DNA of 64,000 nt from Ephemerocybe angulata. Lineage: Eukaryota; Basidiomycota; Agaricomycetes; Agaricales; Psathyrellaceae. Positions 22,872 to 35,676 of the stretch are shown one piece after another (the first letter of the stretch is position 1; each line of letters starts with the position of its first letter). The notes under the pieces were generated by a model, which saw only the letters and a list, made by a program, of their open reading frames with translations, did not search any database and had not been told where the DNA came from. The position numbers and the translations under genes were made by a program. The stretch spans positions 186,001 to 250,000 of the forward strand of contig JAACJK010000058.1 of NCBI GenBank assembly GCA_013368325.1, read 5' to 3'.

Positions 22872-25800
22872 GGTGGAAGAGAGTTAGAGTGGGGAAGGTG
22901 GGGGAAGCTCTATTGAAGGCCGGGTGGGATAGGATCCAAGATGCGTTAGTATTGCTGTGCTTTCGCATGGGTGGGGTTGTTGTGAATGCATCGATCGTTC
23001 CCGTATTGAATTTGGAGCAGCCCTACAAGAAACCCGAGTGGTTGTCCCGGATAGGAAGGCGCGATGGACATTCGCGGGCGTTTGCTTAGTCACCATCGGC
23101 GTTCTCTTCTACGCCCCTGGCAGAACGCTCTGGCTCAATCTACACAATGATAGTCCTCGAAGAACATGTCAGGACCTTTCTGACAAGCGAAATCAAGGGA
23201 AAGACGTACCTCATTTGACATAAATTCGACGAACGCCACCTGAAAAGGCGAAGATATCACATTGATTCTACCCACAGCCAACCATCTATGTCGTGTTCAC
23301 CGACAGGCGAACGTAAAATACAGGGACTGAGTTTCCCGAACTTGTAATGCTTCGGAACTCTTCCTTGTGAGGGTCCAGAGCGGACCAACGAGAAGCACCT
23401 GGTCGAGACGCCTTGTGCCAGGCCGTTGAGCGATCGTGCGGGGTTCGGAAGGTGCACACTGCATGCTGATCCGGCATCTCTCATGAGGAGACATGTAGAA
23501 GCACGAATAGGAATAGCAATGAGAGTGGTGGTGTGTGACACACCGGCGACTTGTCGAGATCTGACGAGGTCATGTTCGCCTTAGACTCGTCACAAATGAC
23601 ATCAAACAGAAAGGCAATCCAGAAACGAGAGTCCTAAGAAGTAAACCAAGCGATTAGGAGATCCGAAAGGGCAGAGAACATGTCGTACCCTTCTTTGTCG
23701 TAATTGGAGCCTGAAGTCGGCACTTGAGAAGGGTGCATCCGCGGCGTGGGGTAGGGGAAATGAATCGATCGTAGAACACCGACCTCGTGCACTGGTTTGA
23801 AGCTGTAGAAGAATGGAGGAGGCGGTATTTTAGACCCTGCAGACTGTTGTTCGAAGCCGCTCTATTTTAGACACGGTCCGATACAATTGAGCGTGCTACG
23901 GGAGTGATCTCGCAGCCGATACTCGACACCACTGGATACGCAATACCATAACGAACGCAGTGCGCAGTTCATGGTATACATAGAGTCCTGATAGGAATGT
24001 TTCAAGGAGACATCTGGTATGATTTCCCTCCCTCCCATTAACAGTTCTGCAGAGCCCGCATTCCATTGACACCCTAGGTTATCAATCGATCTGTCCCATA
24101 TCCTTAAGCAGAGTTTACCCGATCAAGGGGAAGTTCATCGTATATCAAACAGTAGCAATGACTCGCCTTTTAGAGCTGCAGGACACTGTGGTGGCTTGAG
24201 AGGATCGTGGTCAAGAACAAGGACAATTCCTGGACACTGAAAGTGGGAAGGTTTTGTCGGTATGGTGCAAATCGGTTTGCGCTACTTCAACGACTTCCTC
24301 ATTAAGAAGGTAACTGCTTATTCGGTGCATTAATAATTATTTACGTAATTAATATCATCGCTGGAATTACGTCTGCTCCGTACTGGCCGGAATTCTCTCA
24401 TCCTTCCCCTTTGTTCCTTACTTATACTGGTCGCCCCGCGATTTCCTTCCTATCTTGTTGCTTGCTCTGCTCTTGCAGTCTCCGCTACGGATGGCGCAAA
24501 TATTTTACTCTGCTCTTCTATGGCGGGGCCTTCGCTACCGAATGACAATGGGGCAGGGCGCATTCCCTGTCTAGGCGGATAATATTTCCTTCGTCGTCCA
24601 ATTGACGTCTGGACTAGGTTTCCTTAGCCAGGAGTACTCCAGGTCCCCAGGACTTCATTCGAGTAGGAGTTACGTGGTACGTCGATCCCGTCGCCTCCAT
24701 ATCCGGTGTCGGTTACGCCCACTTTGGCGGTGGTCTGTTTTCGCTCGTCGGTATCCGTTGCGCAGCCTGGCGGGCTGTCTCGCTGTGTCGGGTGGATTTA
24801 ATGTTCTCGGTAACTTTCTTCAGCGAGATCCTCGTGTTTGGACTCCTGCGTATGTGGTCAGTCATCGCTCGCGTTATGGGCATGGTGCAGGGTAGGAGTA
24901 GTGATCGGGATCGGTTGCTGCCACAGACTCGGAGGAGTGGTCCCGTAGAGCTCGGTGTATCGAGGCGCTTCCTCCTATAATTCTCCTCGCAGTCATTTTC
25001 CGGCCTCTCGAGTCGAAATGGACGAAATGGCTATCTCAGAACCAAATGGTTATGTCGCACCCGTGACCCTGGTCTCCAATGGTTATAATCTCTGCTTTGT
25101 CAGTGCCTTCATCTCAGTGGATCCTGGTCGGTTGGTATGCTTTGGCTGATGTTCCACTGGCAGTTATCGAGCCATGGCGTAATATTGCTATTGTGCCTTT
25201 CTCTGAGTTTCTTGATCTGTGGGTAGGCTCCAGCTACGTCCGGTAGAACGTAGGGGCGGGCTGTATAACACATCACATTTCCGCCTGTATGACTCGACTG
25301 CCATCATATTGCGTGACGCGCAGGACGTCAATCCCGTCGATGATGAGGATCATCGGAAGAGTTGACTGTCAAGCAGGGATACTATCACGCGAGCGACAAG
25401 TGCTATGTGCGTACCTTACGATCCGGGTGCGACTGGGTTGAATTCTCTACTCCTGTTAATCGAAAAACGGGGCAGCCAATCCGTATACGCTGTCGAAGCT
25501 ATCGTTTCCATGAGCGCATTATCGCTCCCGCCATTATTATCGTCATGGTCTACGGTCTACCTCTCCTCCCTTCAATTATTCCTCCCGGTATGAGATTTTT
25601 TGGTACTTGTTAGTTAAACAGCTTGTCAGAGTGTCCAGGGCTGCCCAAAGGGCCAATATTTTTGAATTGGAAATATCGGCACAATTGTAGATCTTGATAA
25701 CGGGTGCAAAGAACCTAATCTTATCGTATTACATAATCGATAGACTGAAGCGCCCAAGCGCTTCGGCTTTCAAAAAGCCCATGACACGAGCACAATGAAC

Positions 25801-26611
25801 CAGGAGTAACAGGATGCTGGTTGAAGCTGTCCCATTGGGCTCTAGCTTTATCTTCCTAAAAGTATTCAAAGCAGGAAGTAGACCATGGAGGGGGGATCAT
25901 GGTGGAGATTCCCTGCGACATTCAAGGATTCGACTGCTGTTCCTTGAAAGCAGGGCATTGGCATTAAATTGCGAGTGGATGATACTAGAACTTCACACCT
26001 ACCATATAACACATGCCTCAGATGCTATTTTCTTTATTTTAACCTACTGTAAACTTCAGGATTGAAGTTTATGATCTGGCCAATCGCAACCCTGGCACCT
26101 TGGCCTTGGCGAAATTTCTCGCCACAGTACCGAGATATGTACGAATCCCTAGTGTTTTCTTATGATGCATATCTTTGCATTACACAAGGCTAACCCTCCC
26201 CTCGAGCTTCAGTTTGACTCGATTTCTGCTACGCTTCAGCCTACTACGGCTCCGTCCTGCCATCTGATTCAGACCCCTGAGATTACACAGCCGGTGAAGT
26301 CGTTGCAGTGTTTCTCATCTCTCACACTTATTCTTCTACGCCGACCCAATGGCTCAGGCTTCTCTCCACCTCCTACTTACCTTGCCACACTCGTGGAACT
26401 CCATTCAGGGTGACTCATGCCGTCTACATCCTAAATCCGGAAGCGCCCAGTGGCGGTGCAGCAGCTGACTAAGGTCCCACCTCAAAAAGTCGAGTCGTTC
26501 TTGAACTCGATTCTCTACTTGCTTTCACCGAGGTCGCTCGGATTACTTGACTCCGAGTTTATTTTGTACCACCTGACGGAAACGACACTCCTTACGACCA
26601 CTATAGTGTGC
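22872..26611. other. 3.7-kb stretch without a supportable gene
   Basis: Short frames occur on both strands, but none resembles a known family and none can be extended by splicing into a longer product. A pair of small hairpins lies at about 25,746-25,780 (GAAGCG/CGCTTC, then GGCTTT/AAAGCC). An A/T-rich patch lies at 24,325-24,360. It could be decayed transposon sequence, but I see no LTR, terminal repeat or reverse-transcriptase motif that would show this. Confidence 0.4.
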
Positions 26612-29600
26612 ATGAGTGCCATCCCCCAATCCTCAGTCGCGGTGGAGGAATCTTCATCCAGCAATCCGAATAGACGCCAAGCTCCTCGACGAAGGAGGCC
26701 TCGACGAACCGGTGAAAATGCACCTACTTCCGGTCCTGATGTGCAGGGAGCAGCAAGCAACTCGGTAGAGCGACCAGGACCGCCTCGAGCCCCGAGACAA
26801 CCCCGACGAACCCCGCAGGGAAACCAATCGAACCAGGGGGATAGACCACCAAAGCCTAGAGCGCCACGACCACAGAAACCCAAAGACGACTCTGGACCCA
26901 CTCCGGGAGCCTCTCGTCGCTCCAAATTCAGAGGGAGACTCACCAACGTCCCGGACGCCGCACCCACATCCGAACCGTCGACGCTCGTCCCGGACGCCGC
27001 ACTCACATCCGAACCGTCGACGCTCAAGCCCTCCGAGAAGTACCGCACCCTTCCACAAGGCGACGATCTCACTTCGTCTCTCATCCGCCAACTCAGTACC
27101 CCACCCTATCCGGATTGTCCCATCTGCTTTGCGAGCATCCACCCAGCCCAGCCGATCTGGTCCTGTTCGCCCTCAACCCCCGTGGTTCCATCATCAGAAG
27201 GCCAGGTGCATTACTGCTGGACATCATTCCATACCAAATGTATCAAGGCATGGGCGGCGAAGAGTGTGAAGGAGATGTCGGAGGCGTGGAGGGCGAGGGG
27301 CGATCTCGAAAAGGTGGGCGATTGGCGGTGCCCGGGATGTCAGGCGAAGCGGGAAGTCGTACCCTCCGGTTACTGGTGCGTTCTACCTATCACTTCATCT
27401 TACTATATCTAACCCTATCCCAGGTGCTTCTGCAACACCGTGCCTGAGCCGAAATTGACAAGACTTTCAACGCCCCATTCGTGTGGTAAACCATGCTCGC
27501 GCGTTCGTGATAGCGGATGCGGCCACCCCTGTCCTCTCCTCTGCCATCCCGGACCCTGTCCACCCTGCCAAGTTGTCACCCAGCTTGATTGCTACTGCCC
27601 TCGCCACATTTCGCTGTCATTCCGATGCGGTGTCGATATTATCGGGAACGGGAAGCGGAACCTGAGCTGCGGGAACGTCTGCGGCAGGGTGCTTGGGTGC
27701 GGCAACCACAACTGTACATCCGTCTGCCACGAAGGCGATTGTGCAAAATGTTTGGAGACGGAAGTTGTCAAATGCTACTGCGGAAAGGAGGAGAAGCAGG
27801 TGGCTTGCGGCGATGGTACCCCGAAAGACTGCTTTGTCGAAGGAGAGGAGCCATGGATTGGGCGGTATACCTGCGATAACACATGTGAACGCCCATTCGA
27901 CTGCGGCATCCACCAATGCGAGAAGGCATGCCATCCGCCCTCGTCGAAACCTGCGATATGCCCGCGATCGCCTCGCGTCGTGACCCACTGTCCCTGTGGT
28001 AAGGGCACCATCGCACCTCCTGGGTCTGACTCTTCTCAGTACACTTTCCCCGCACGTCCGAACTGCGAAGCCCCCATTCCCACCTGCGCTTCGGTATGCT
28101 CGAAACCTCATCCTCAATGTTCTCACCCTTGCGAGACCAAATGCCATCTCGGCCCTTGCCCACCATGCACGGTCACCATTACCCGACCATGCCGTTGTGG
28201 GGCGACGACGCGCCGCATCCCTTGCTACGAGGTCTACGAGAAAGCGGAGAACGGCGACATCCAAGTACAAGAGATCCTTTGTGACAGACCGTGCACATCC
28301 CTGCGCGCCTGTGGTCGTCACCAGTGCCGAAGGATCTGTTGTCCACTTGCCTCACTCGCGACGGCGCAGAGGAAGGGTAAGAAGAGGGCAATGCAGCAGA
28401 ACGAGGTAGGAATCGGAGAAGAGCGCGGAGGGCTGCACGAATGCGATCTCGTTTGCGCGAAGATGCTTTCGTGCGGAAACCATCGTTGTGAGGAGCGGGA
28501 CCACAAAGGGCCTTGCCCGCCTTGTTTGAGGAGTTCCTTCGAAGAGATGTTTTGCCCTTGCGGAAGAACTGTCCTCGAGCCTCCAGTCCCATGTGGGACA
28601 CGTATCCAGTGCAATTACCCCTGTCCCCGGCCCTCGCCTCCTTGCGGCCACCCGAAGACACCTCATGCCTGTCACGATGACTCTCTACCTTGTCCGCCCT
28701 GTCCCCATCTCACGACGAAACAATGCGCCTGCGGGAAGAAGGAAATATCGAACGTCAAGTGCTCGCTCGAGAAAGACAAGGTCTCGTGCGGAACCGTTTG
28801 TGGCAAGCTCATGTCCTGCGGTTTCCACCACTGCGAGAGCCTCTGCCATGGCGGTGACTGTGGCACCTGCACGGCGCCCTGTGGCAAGGCCCGCAAATTG
28901 TGCTTCCCGAATCACCATCCCTGCACCCGACCGTGCCACGCGCCCTCTGCGTGCCCCGAGACAGAGCCTTGTGAGGCGATCATTACCATTACGTGCCCCT
29001 GCGGTCGTATCAAGCAAGCCGTTCAGTGCGGACGACGCGTTTCACATCCCTCGGGACACCAGGTCACAGCGCCCAAGTGCATCAACGAATGTAGCATCGC
29101 GAAGCGCAATGCAAGGCTCGCAGAAGCGTTGGGCATCGACCCCGCTTCGAAGGATAAAGATAAGGTGGTGTACAACGATGAGCTCGTCGCCTTCGCACGT
29201 GCCAACCCAAGGTTTTTGTCGGTCGTCGAGAAAGCATTCTCTGAGTACGTCTACTCCTCTTTTCATTCTATCGTTTCGTTGCTCAATACATTGTCTGTAG
29301 CTTCATCTCATCGGACAAGCGCCACCAAGTCCTGCCACACATGCCCCCTGAGAAGCGGAAGATCGCGCACGACCTCGCGAACATCTACCGCATGGACACG
29401 CAGCTCATCGATCAAGAGCCACAGCGCAGCGTGCAGCTCATCCGCCGCATCGACACACGCATCCCCTCCCCAGTGCTCTCAGCGTACATCGCGTCTCTCA
29501 CCCCGAATTTCGGCCGCCTCGCGGACTTGCGTTCTCTGAAATCCGGCTCTTCCTCTCCTGTACCGCGTTCCGGTGCACCGACTCCGACCGCATCGTCGTC

Positions 29601-29844
29601 TTCAGCGACGACGAGAGGGTGGGGTAGTGTAGCTGGACCTAGTAGGCCTATTGGACATGCGGTCGTGGGATCTGTCCCGCCTTCCATATCCTCATCTTCG
29701 TCATCGACGCTGAGGCCTGCAGGTTCAGGCGCGTCTATGCCTAGGAATAGGAGCCACACGGAGATCAAGGTCGCTGTTGCGAAAGCCCAGGTTGAGCAGG
29801 AGGAAGGAGGCCCTGTTGTAGATAACTGGGAAGATGATTTGTAG
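26612..29844 (+). CDS. FAP1: NF-X1-type zinc finger protein, FAP1/NFX1 family
   Basis: Large cysteine-rich regulator of 1,042 residues from exons 26612-27375, 27424-29244 and 29301-29844. Yeast Fap1 binds the prolyl isomerase Fpr1; animal NFX1 proteins are transcription or RNA regulators with ubiquitin-ligase activity. Domains in order are as follows. A basic, Pro/Arg-rich N-terminus of about 165 residues comes first. A RING-like finger follows (CPICFASI, then FHTKCIKAWA, then WRCPGC). About nine NF-X1 fingers come next, each of the form CGxxCxxxxxCGxHxCxxxCH, such as CGHPCPLLCHPGPCPPC. Last is an R3H-type segment (KRKIAHDLANIYRMDTQLID) before a Ser-rich tail. The fifth finger is incomplete and followed by a basic insert. 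The start at 26612 is the first ATG of the frame; upstream codons lack one. The gene is convergent with the oxidoreductase at 31.9-30.4 kb. Confidence 0.92.
26947..27028 (+). repeat. 39-bp tandem duplication in the FAP1 N-terminus
   Basis: Two almost identical 39-base units encode PDAAPTSEPSTLV and then PDAALTSEPSTLK, a recent in-frame duplication in the low-complexity part of the protein. Confidence 0.8.
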
Positions 29845-30435
29845 ATTCTAGACTAATATTTAGAGTAGACGGGATTATGATCCTTGACAATGGTATGGAT
29901 TGGTGTCGTTCCTCATTCCAAATGCCGGTCAGCCATCATTGCATGACCTGCCTCGGCCCTTGTGGCTTCGTGACTCCAGTGACGGAGTCAAGTTCAAGTT
30001 GTATTCAGTGCAGCATGTCTGCATAGGCCTGCATACCGTTGAGGCAAGTTGTACACCGGCTATAACCCAATGGAAACTGCCACGGTGAGGCGAAGACTAT
30101 ACCGATGCTAGTGAGACCGCCACGCTGGAATAGTTAGTTTCCTAGTAGGTGAACTTCCTGTTGATTGCGCATGTTTTCCCACCTATGTTCTCTCCGCCCA
30201 CGTGCGTGAAGATGGTTACCCTGACAGTTAAGCGCCCGGCGCTAAATGTTCGCCGCTTCGCGCTAGCAAGTCTCAAATCGGAACAAAGCTCATGCGCAAC
30301 CGACACAGGCGGATACTGATTAGTCCCTAACTTCAAAGTGATTCGATCGGCTTTCATTTTATTTCCTACACCACCAAGACTACAAAACGATTTACTTAGA
30401 TGAGACCCTTCTCCACCAACCTACTTCGCCGCATG
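29845..30435. other. 3' flanks of two convergent genes
   Basis: Lies between the FAP1-type gene and the oxidoreductase, both of which end here. No frame or RNA gene that I can support. Confidence 0.5.
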
Positions 30436-31855
30436 CTAAGTGGTAGCAGCATAGCCTGCAGTTGGCTTCACGGCAAGCGATCCCGTTCTCTTCCTTTCCT
30501 CCAGGATTGCCTCAACTTCTGGTTTGACAGAGGAAAGCATATCATCCGTCGTCTTCGTAGGTTTCCAGCCCAGTGCCCTTGCTCGGTTAGCTCTACACCT
30601 CGAATTCGTTCCCATGTATAGAGATCCCTAGTTAATATAGATGTGTGAGAAGAATTGACAGGTCGAATACTAGATTGAATGAAACTTACATCGAAGTACT
30701 TATCAATCTCCTCGGTCGTGAAAGGCGAGGGCTCGGAATCTTTTCCCAGCCCAAGCTCAACCAGCACTTCTGAGATCCGCTTCGCAAGTTGGTACATGGT
30801 GTATTCGCCGTTTTCTCCGAAGTACAGCCCTTCTCGGCCATGTCCCGGGTTTTTGTTGTGCAAGATTGCGTTGAGGACCGTCATGTAAACATCAGCAACT
30901 GGATGGGATGGCGCATAAGTGCCTGTACCTCGAACTCAACAACACAAGTATTGCTTACTTTCAGTGATGTGAACATTAGGCCAGATATTCTTGCCTGGAC
31001 CGACCATGCCTCCGCGGCCACGGTCAATGGCGGCTCTGATGAGATGTGGAATTTGAACAGAGTGGCGATTCTGGATTCCGAGGTCTACAAGCTTGCTACT
31101 CGCGAGCCCGTAGATGGTCGATGGGAGTATGATATATGTCTTCACATATCCTTTAAGCGTGACGTTAATATGACTGGCGAAGTGCTAAGAAGGCGGAATG
31201 TACCATACCTGCTTCATCTCCACCGAGAAGCTCCAGGTCGACATTTCTGTGGAACTGGGTGTCAGGAAGCGAATTGAGTTGGACGACGTTCAGGTCATCG
31301 TAAATGGTGTCGGTTGGGTACAGGCCCTTTGCGTCATCTGTTAAAACACCCGTGCCGGACTGATTAGAGAGCAGAGCGTCAGGAAAATTAATGAGAAACC
31401 TTCGGGAATGGCTCACTGTGTGGATGAATGTGGGCGGAACTTTCGTCGCAGCATAGCGTTTCTTCAACCCTCGTAGAGTCGCCTTTGCAGCAGGAACATT
31501 ATCCGCATCAGCCTTTGATGAAGTCAGAACACATCGTCTACTGCAAATCCCGGAGAGAGATAATTACGGTAGCGATGACGATATCAGCCTCTGAAGCCAG
31601 CTTCTCCATAAGAGGCTCATCCGAGTGAGATCCTACGACCACTTGGACTTGTAAAGCGCGAAGCTTCTCCGCCTTCTCGGGAGATCGGACAAGAGCCGTA
31701 ATATTGAAGGTGGAGAATTTAGGATGGTCAAGCAATTTGGCAAAGACCTCTCCTCCGATATACCCTGTTGATAACGTCAGTGTGGCTTTTTGACTCGGTG
31801 ACTGGAGGGGCCTACCCGTCGCGCCAGTGAATAAGATGTTAAGTTTAGATGCCAT
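30436..31855 (-). CDS. NAD(P)-binding Rossmann-fold protein, atypical extended SDR
   Basis: Predicted NAD(P)-dependent oxidoreductase or epimerase-like protein of 358 residues. Seven exons: 31855-31816, 31764-31568, 31512-31417, 31359-31209, 31150-30959, 30898-30690 and 30627-30436. All introns keep frame. The dinucleotide-binding motif TGATGYIGG is at residues 10-18, followed by ITALVRSPEKAEKL (second strand, cofactor 2' site) and ADIVIAT. A substrate-side block (YIILPSTIYG, then GKNIWPNVHI, then IADVYMTVLNAIL) is the usual pattern of extended SDR proteins of the NmrA/epimerase type. The Tyr-x3-Lys pair of classical SDRs is not evident, so activity cannot be assumed. The C-terminus (CRANRARALGWKP) matches the closing helix seen in this group. 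The substrate is unknown. Confidence 0.83.
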
Positions 31856-32458
31856 GGCTGTTGGGATGAGAGTTGGAGACTGAATGGGAGCGAAAGGAAG
31901 TTGCTTTTATCCTCCTATTCCTCATCGGAATCAGTGAATTCCGAAACATATTTTTGGGTGACGTCTTTAATTACTCATCCTCCTAAGGTATCAGTCATGA
32001 ATGGTGGATCGATAAGCACCAAGTCTTCTGAGGTTCCAATCAGAAGATACATCGCTGAACTCCGTGAAATGTCCATTGCACCCCGCGGCATAGGGACTCT
32101 GAAGATCGGAAGCCGTGTAACGACTTGTAACACACAGTCGCTGAGACCTCAAGCTGATACCTTTGAGAACATCTTGCCGAATTTCTGGACCCGGACTACT
32201 TAGCCGACCCAGCGTTTGAAGGCCAGCTTTCAACAGGTGATTGCACCCGTCTCCTGCTTGTTAAGGAGAGCTCAGGGTTGAACTTGAACCGAGTATTATT
32301 CTAAGGTGGCAACACTCTTGTAACCTAACAGATACAACACGGGTCTACGAAACTTCAAACTGTGCGAGTCAGTGCTCTTGAGTCTTAACGTTAAACTTCT
32401 CAAGTTACCTGGGTTACTACTCCTACTCATTTCACTCCCCGTTGTCTCCTCTCGCCGA
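31856..32458. other. divergent promoter region, oxidoreductase and F-box gene 1
   Basis: The oxidoreductase (minus) and the first F-box gene (plus) start on either side. The frame upstream of the F-box ATG is open for 29 codons and begins with a hydrophobic stretch, but it has no ATG of its own and is probably leader. Nothing else is supported. Confidence 0.5.
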
Positions 32459-33748
32459 ATGTCGTCCATTTCGCACCTCCCAGTCGAATTGGCCAACAGG
32501 ATCCCTCAAGAGATATTCGATTCAATCATTACCAATGCTGGGCACTCTGTACTCAAGCAATGCAGCCTCGTCTCCCATTCTTGGGCTTCGACCAGCCGAA
32601 AATGCTTGTTCTCCTACGTTATCCTCTTTCAATCCTTCACGAATTACCTGGGCACCCATCCCGACGCCAGTACCCGAATCCTTTCCTGTGTCCAGCACGC
32701 CTTAATCGACCAACACATTGACGCGACCGACGGCAACCTGCCTGCCATAGTGGCTAAAATGACGAACCTTCGCATCTTAACGTTTTATGCATGTGCACGT
32801 GAGCTTGTAGGTTTGTTTGGGGGGAGGGAGGAGACGGCTAGGAACATAAGGGAAATCCGGATGATTGCCCTGGGTTCCTTTCCCTCTTTTACCAGCATCC
32901 GATCGAGCCTTTGCCTGTACTCAGGCCTGCAAACCCTTTTAATCAATGGGACCAGTTGGAACTCCACGGCGAACAGCGAGGGTGCGAGTGGGGAACCTTA
33001 CCCAGAGGTATACCACGGTGCCACCCTTCCCTGCGGCCTCAAATCGGTTACAGTGGAGAAGCGCATAGACCCGCGGAACATTTTAGAGTGGCTTTCTAGA
33101 GCACACATCACTGTGCAGGCGCTTACCCTCCTCGATGTGAGGCGAAACTACGTTGATCATCTTCGCCGGTTCACATGTGTCTCGAAGTTGACCCTTGGTC
33201 GATTTCGCTTCCAGCGCCCTCCCTTTCCATCTTTCGGTACGTCATTCACAGCGTGGGTTCTTGCGCAGGCCCGCTGATATTTCAAGTTCTCAGAAGGAAC
33301 TCTCTCCGAATGCACGAATTTGAAAGAACTAGTGATTTCTGAAGTCATCGATCTTTCCGTACGAGCAACATTATGGGCTGGCTCATCATGCCTCCACATC
33401 CATTCTATGCGATGGCTTTCTGAGCTGCTATGCAGCGTGGCCTCTCCTCTTCGCCGATTGGCTCTTTCATTCTCCTGGATAGATGAACCGGACCTGGACC
33501 GCATGGATTGGGATACATTAAATTCCCTTCTTGAAACATCACCTTTCTACGCGGAATTGGAAGAAATTCACATCTCAGTCTCTGGAAGAGGGACAATCCT
33601 TACCAGAGCTAGAGCCGAGGCGGGGGTGCGAGAAAGACTGACCGGCCTCTTGCTGGCAACTACCCTCTCTTTCGACTATGACGATTATAGGTTGCGATGT
33701 ACTAGAGCGGCCCCCTTTGTGAGGCACCGACTTCAACATATATTCTAG
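32459..33748 (+). CDS. F-box protein, paralogue 1
   Basis: Predicted substrate-recognition subunit of an SCF ubiquitin ligase, 410 residues, exons 32459-33236 and 33294-33748 (57-base intron, phase 1). The F-box is at about residues 10-50: NRIPQEIFDSII, then LKQCSLVSHSWASTSRKCLF. This is the form common in the large Agaricomycete F-box families. The rest is an LRR-like region with alternating hydrophobic positions (LRILTF, LQTLLI, LKSVTV, LKELVI) and no sharp repeat. Two paralogues lie at 39.3-42.2 kb on the other strand, with the intron at the same place and phase. The 3' end faces the membrane-free HMG-CoA reductase, 163 bases away. The target is unknown. Confidence 0.82.
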
Positions 33749-33911
33749 TATAATACAGCGTCCCTCTGCGTTGGGTCGGTGCGGTCTCGCCGGTACTTAC
33801 GGTACTCAAAGCTTAAGCTCGGAACAATGGTAAGATTACGCAAGTAAGAAAAATATGATTTATGTAGATACTCCAGAACGAAACCATTTCTATATGAAGA
33901 GGTTAGGAAAG

Positions 33912-35676
33912 CTATCTTCTCAATTTTGAGAGGGACAATTGCGACATGGAAGGAGTAAGTGGGGTAAGAGGGGAAAAGGGAGAGCGACCTGAATTTGACC
34001 GAGCGAGCTGGGCAAGAACGGTATTCGATTGTGGACCTGGGGTAACAGGCGCCGACGGAGCAGGAGTATTGACCTGGGACCGATTATGCGCCATGTGTGC
34101 GCGAATGAGATGACCAGCAGCCAATGCGGACATGAGCGACAACTCTCCAGCCATGACAGCAGATGCTATAATCCGGGCGAGCGTTTGAGCGTTCTTGCCA
34201 GGTTGCGTCGGGTGGGCTCCTCTGACTCCGAGCATGTCGAGCACGCCTTGCTGAGGGCCGAGAACTGTGCCTCCACCCACAGTTCCGACTTCGATGCAAG
34301 GCATATTGACAGAGATCAACAGATCTTCACCGCCATTGGTTCTATCGGAAATCAATAGTCAGATTAGCGGGATGCAAACGGAGATTTCGGAGGGGGGACG
34401 TACGGCTCCATCAATGTCATGCACATCGAGCTCTCCACATTTTGAGCGGGATCCTGGCCAGTCGCAAGAAAGATGGCAGTCAGGATGTTCGCAGCATGCG
34501 CGTTGAACCCTCCGATGCTTCCAGCCATGGCGCTTCCAATGAGGTTCTTCTTGATGTTCAGATTGCAGAGGTCCTGGACAGTGGTCTTGAGGACATTCTT
34601 GACGACATGCCCAGGTACGATGGCCTCTGCGACCACGCTCTTGCCTCGACCTTCAATCCAGTTGATGGCGGCGGGCTTTTTATCGGTGCAGTAGTTGCCT
34701 GAAAGGGCGAGGATGACCATCGCCGGGAAGCGTTTCTGGAGCGCGTCCAACGCCTTCTCCGTGCCCTTCGAAATCATGTTCATGCCCATCGCGTCGCCAG
34801 TCGCGGTGGTGAATCGGATATACAACGTCCGGCCAGCGAGCGCGGTCTTCAAGCTCTTGAGCTTGGCGAATCGAGAGGTAGACTCGAACGCGGTTCGGAG
34901 TGCTGAGTATCCCTCCTCTGATTCGATCCAGGCCTTGGCCTGCCCGGCTTGGACAAGAGAGGGGAAGTCGATGGCAGGCCCGCGCGTCATACCGTCGGCG
35001 GTAAGGACTGTGGTGACACCTCCGCCAGCGTTGAGTGCCTTGCAGCCACGAGAGGTCGACGCAACCAGTGTGCCTTCCGCAGTGGCCATGGGAATGGGGT
35101 AGCTCACGCCATCAACTTTGAGTGGACCCGCAACTCCAAGGGGGATGGGGATGTAACCAACGACGTTTTCGCAGCACGCTCCAAGGACACGACTATAGTC
35201 GTAGCTCTCGTGTGGAATAGCCGATGACTCTAGCGTTTGAGTGGACGATGCACGAGCTTGAAATCCTTGATTAGCGCTGGTGTAAATGAGTAGAGGTACG
35301 CTGACGTACAGATCAATGCGCGTCGGATGCGGACTGCCCTTTCGAGGGCGTCCATACCCAAGAGTTTCTCCAAAGCATATGCAGCGATCTTGCCAGCGTC
35401 AGAGAGCTGAATGATCTCCTCGTCGTTGAGAAGAGCCAAAGAGGCACTGGCTGGTCGTGGGCCTTTCTCGAAGATGGCAATGCATTGGTCCAGAGGCCGG
35501 ACTTCTTCACTGGGGAATTCGGGGAAGTAATCGGCTTCCGAAGGGCTCGAACCACCTTCCGAAGACGAGTCGGGGGGAGTGAGCTGCTGAGCCTTGGGGA
35601 GGGAGAGCTTCGCCGCGTTGAGCTTGCGGTCCACATCAGCGAGAGTGAATGTCGAAGGTCGAACGAAAGTATGCAT
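33912..35676 (-). CDS. soluble HMG-CoA reductase paralogue lacking the membrane domain
   Basis: Predicted HMG-CoA reductase (mevalonate synthesis from HMG-CoA with two NADPH) of only 549 residues. Exons are 35676-35310, 35256-34404 and 34341-33912. It starts in the cytosolic linker ([11 protein letters not shown]), matching LDDVDKKLK near residue 854 of the full-length enzyme at 42.9-47.9 kb. The whole N-terminal membrane and sterol-sensing part is absent. The catalytic domain is complete: ENVVGYIP at 152-159, Glu183 in [15 protein letters not shown], Lys315 in DKKPAAINW, Asp391 in [15 protein letters not shown] and His489 in RAHMAH. Ser495 in HNRS corresponds to the AMPK-regulated serine of animal HMGR. 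It shares the last intron with the full-length gene but has one extra intron, before SRASS. It should be cytosolic and not subject to sterol-driven degradation (inference). Confidence 0.9.

Noticed and set aside
24602..25613. Possible retroelement remnant in the gene-poor stretch
   Set aside because: I looked for reverse-transcriptase, RNase H, integrase and gag-knuckle motifs and for flanking LTRs, and found none that I could defend.
25746..25780. Two adjacent small hairpins
   Set aside because: Stems of six base pairs are expected by chance over this length, and no terminator or RNA gene context is present.
26450..26611. Upstream extension of the FAP1-type protein
   Set aside because: It begins with GTG and encodes a leader-like hydrophobic stretch. 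The ATG at 26612 is the first proper start.
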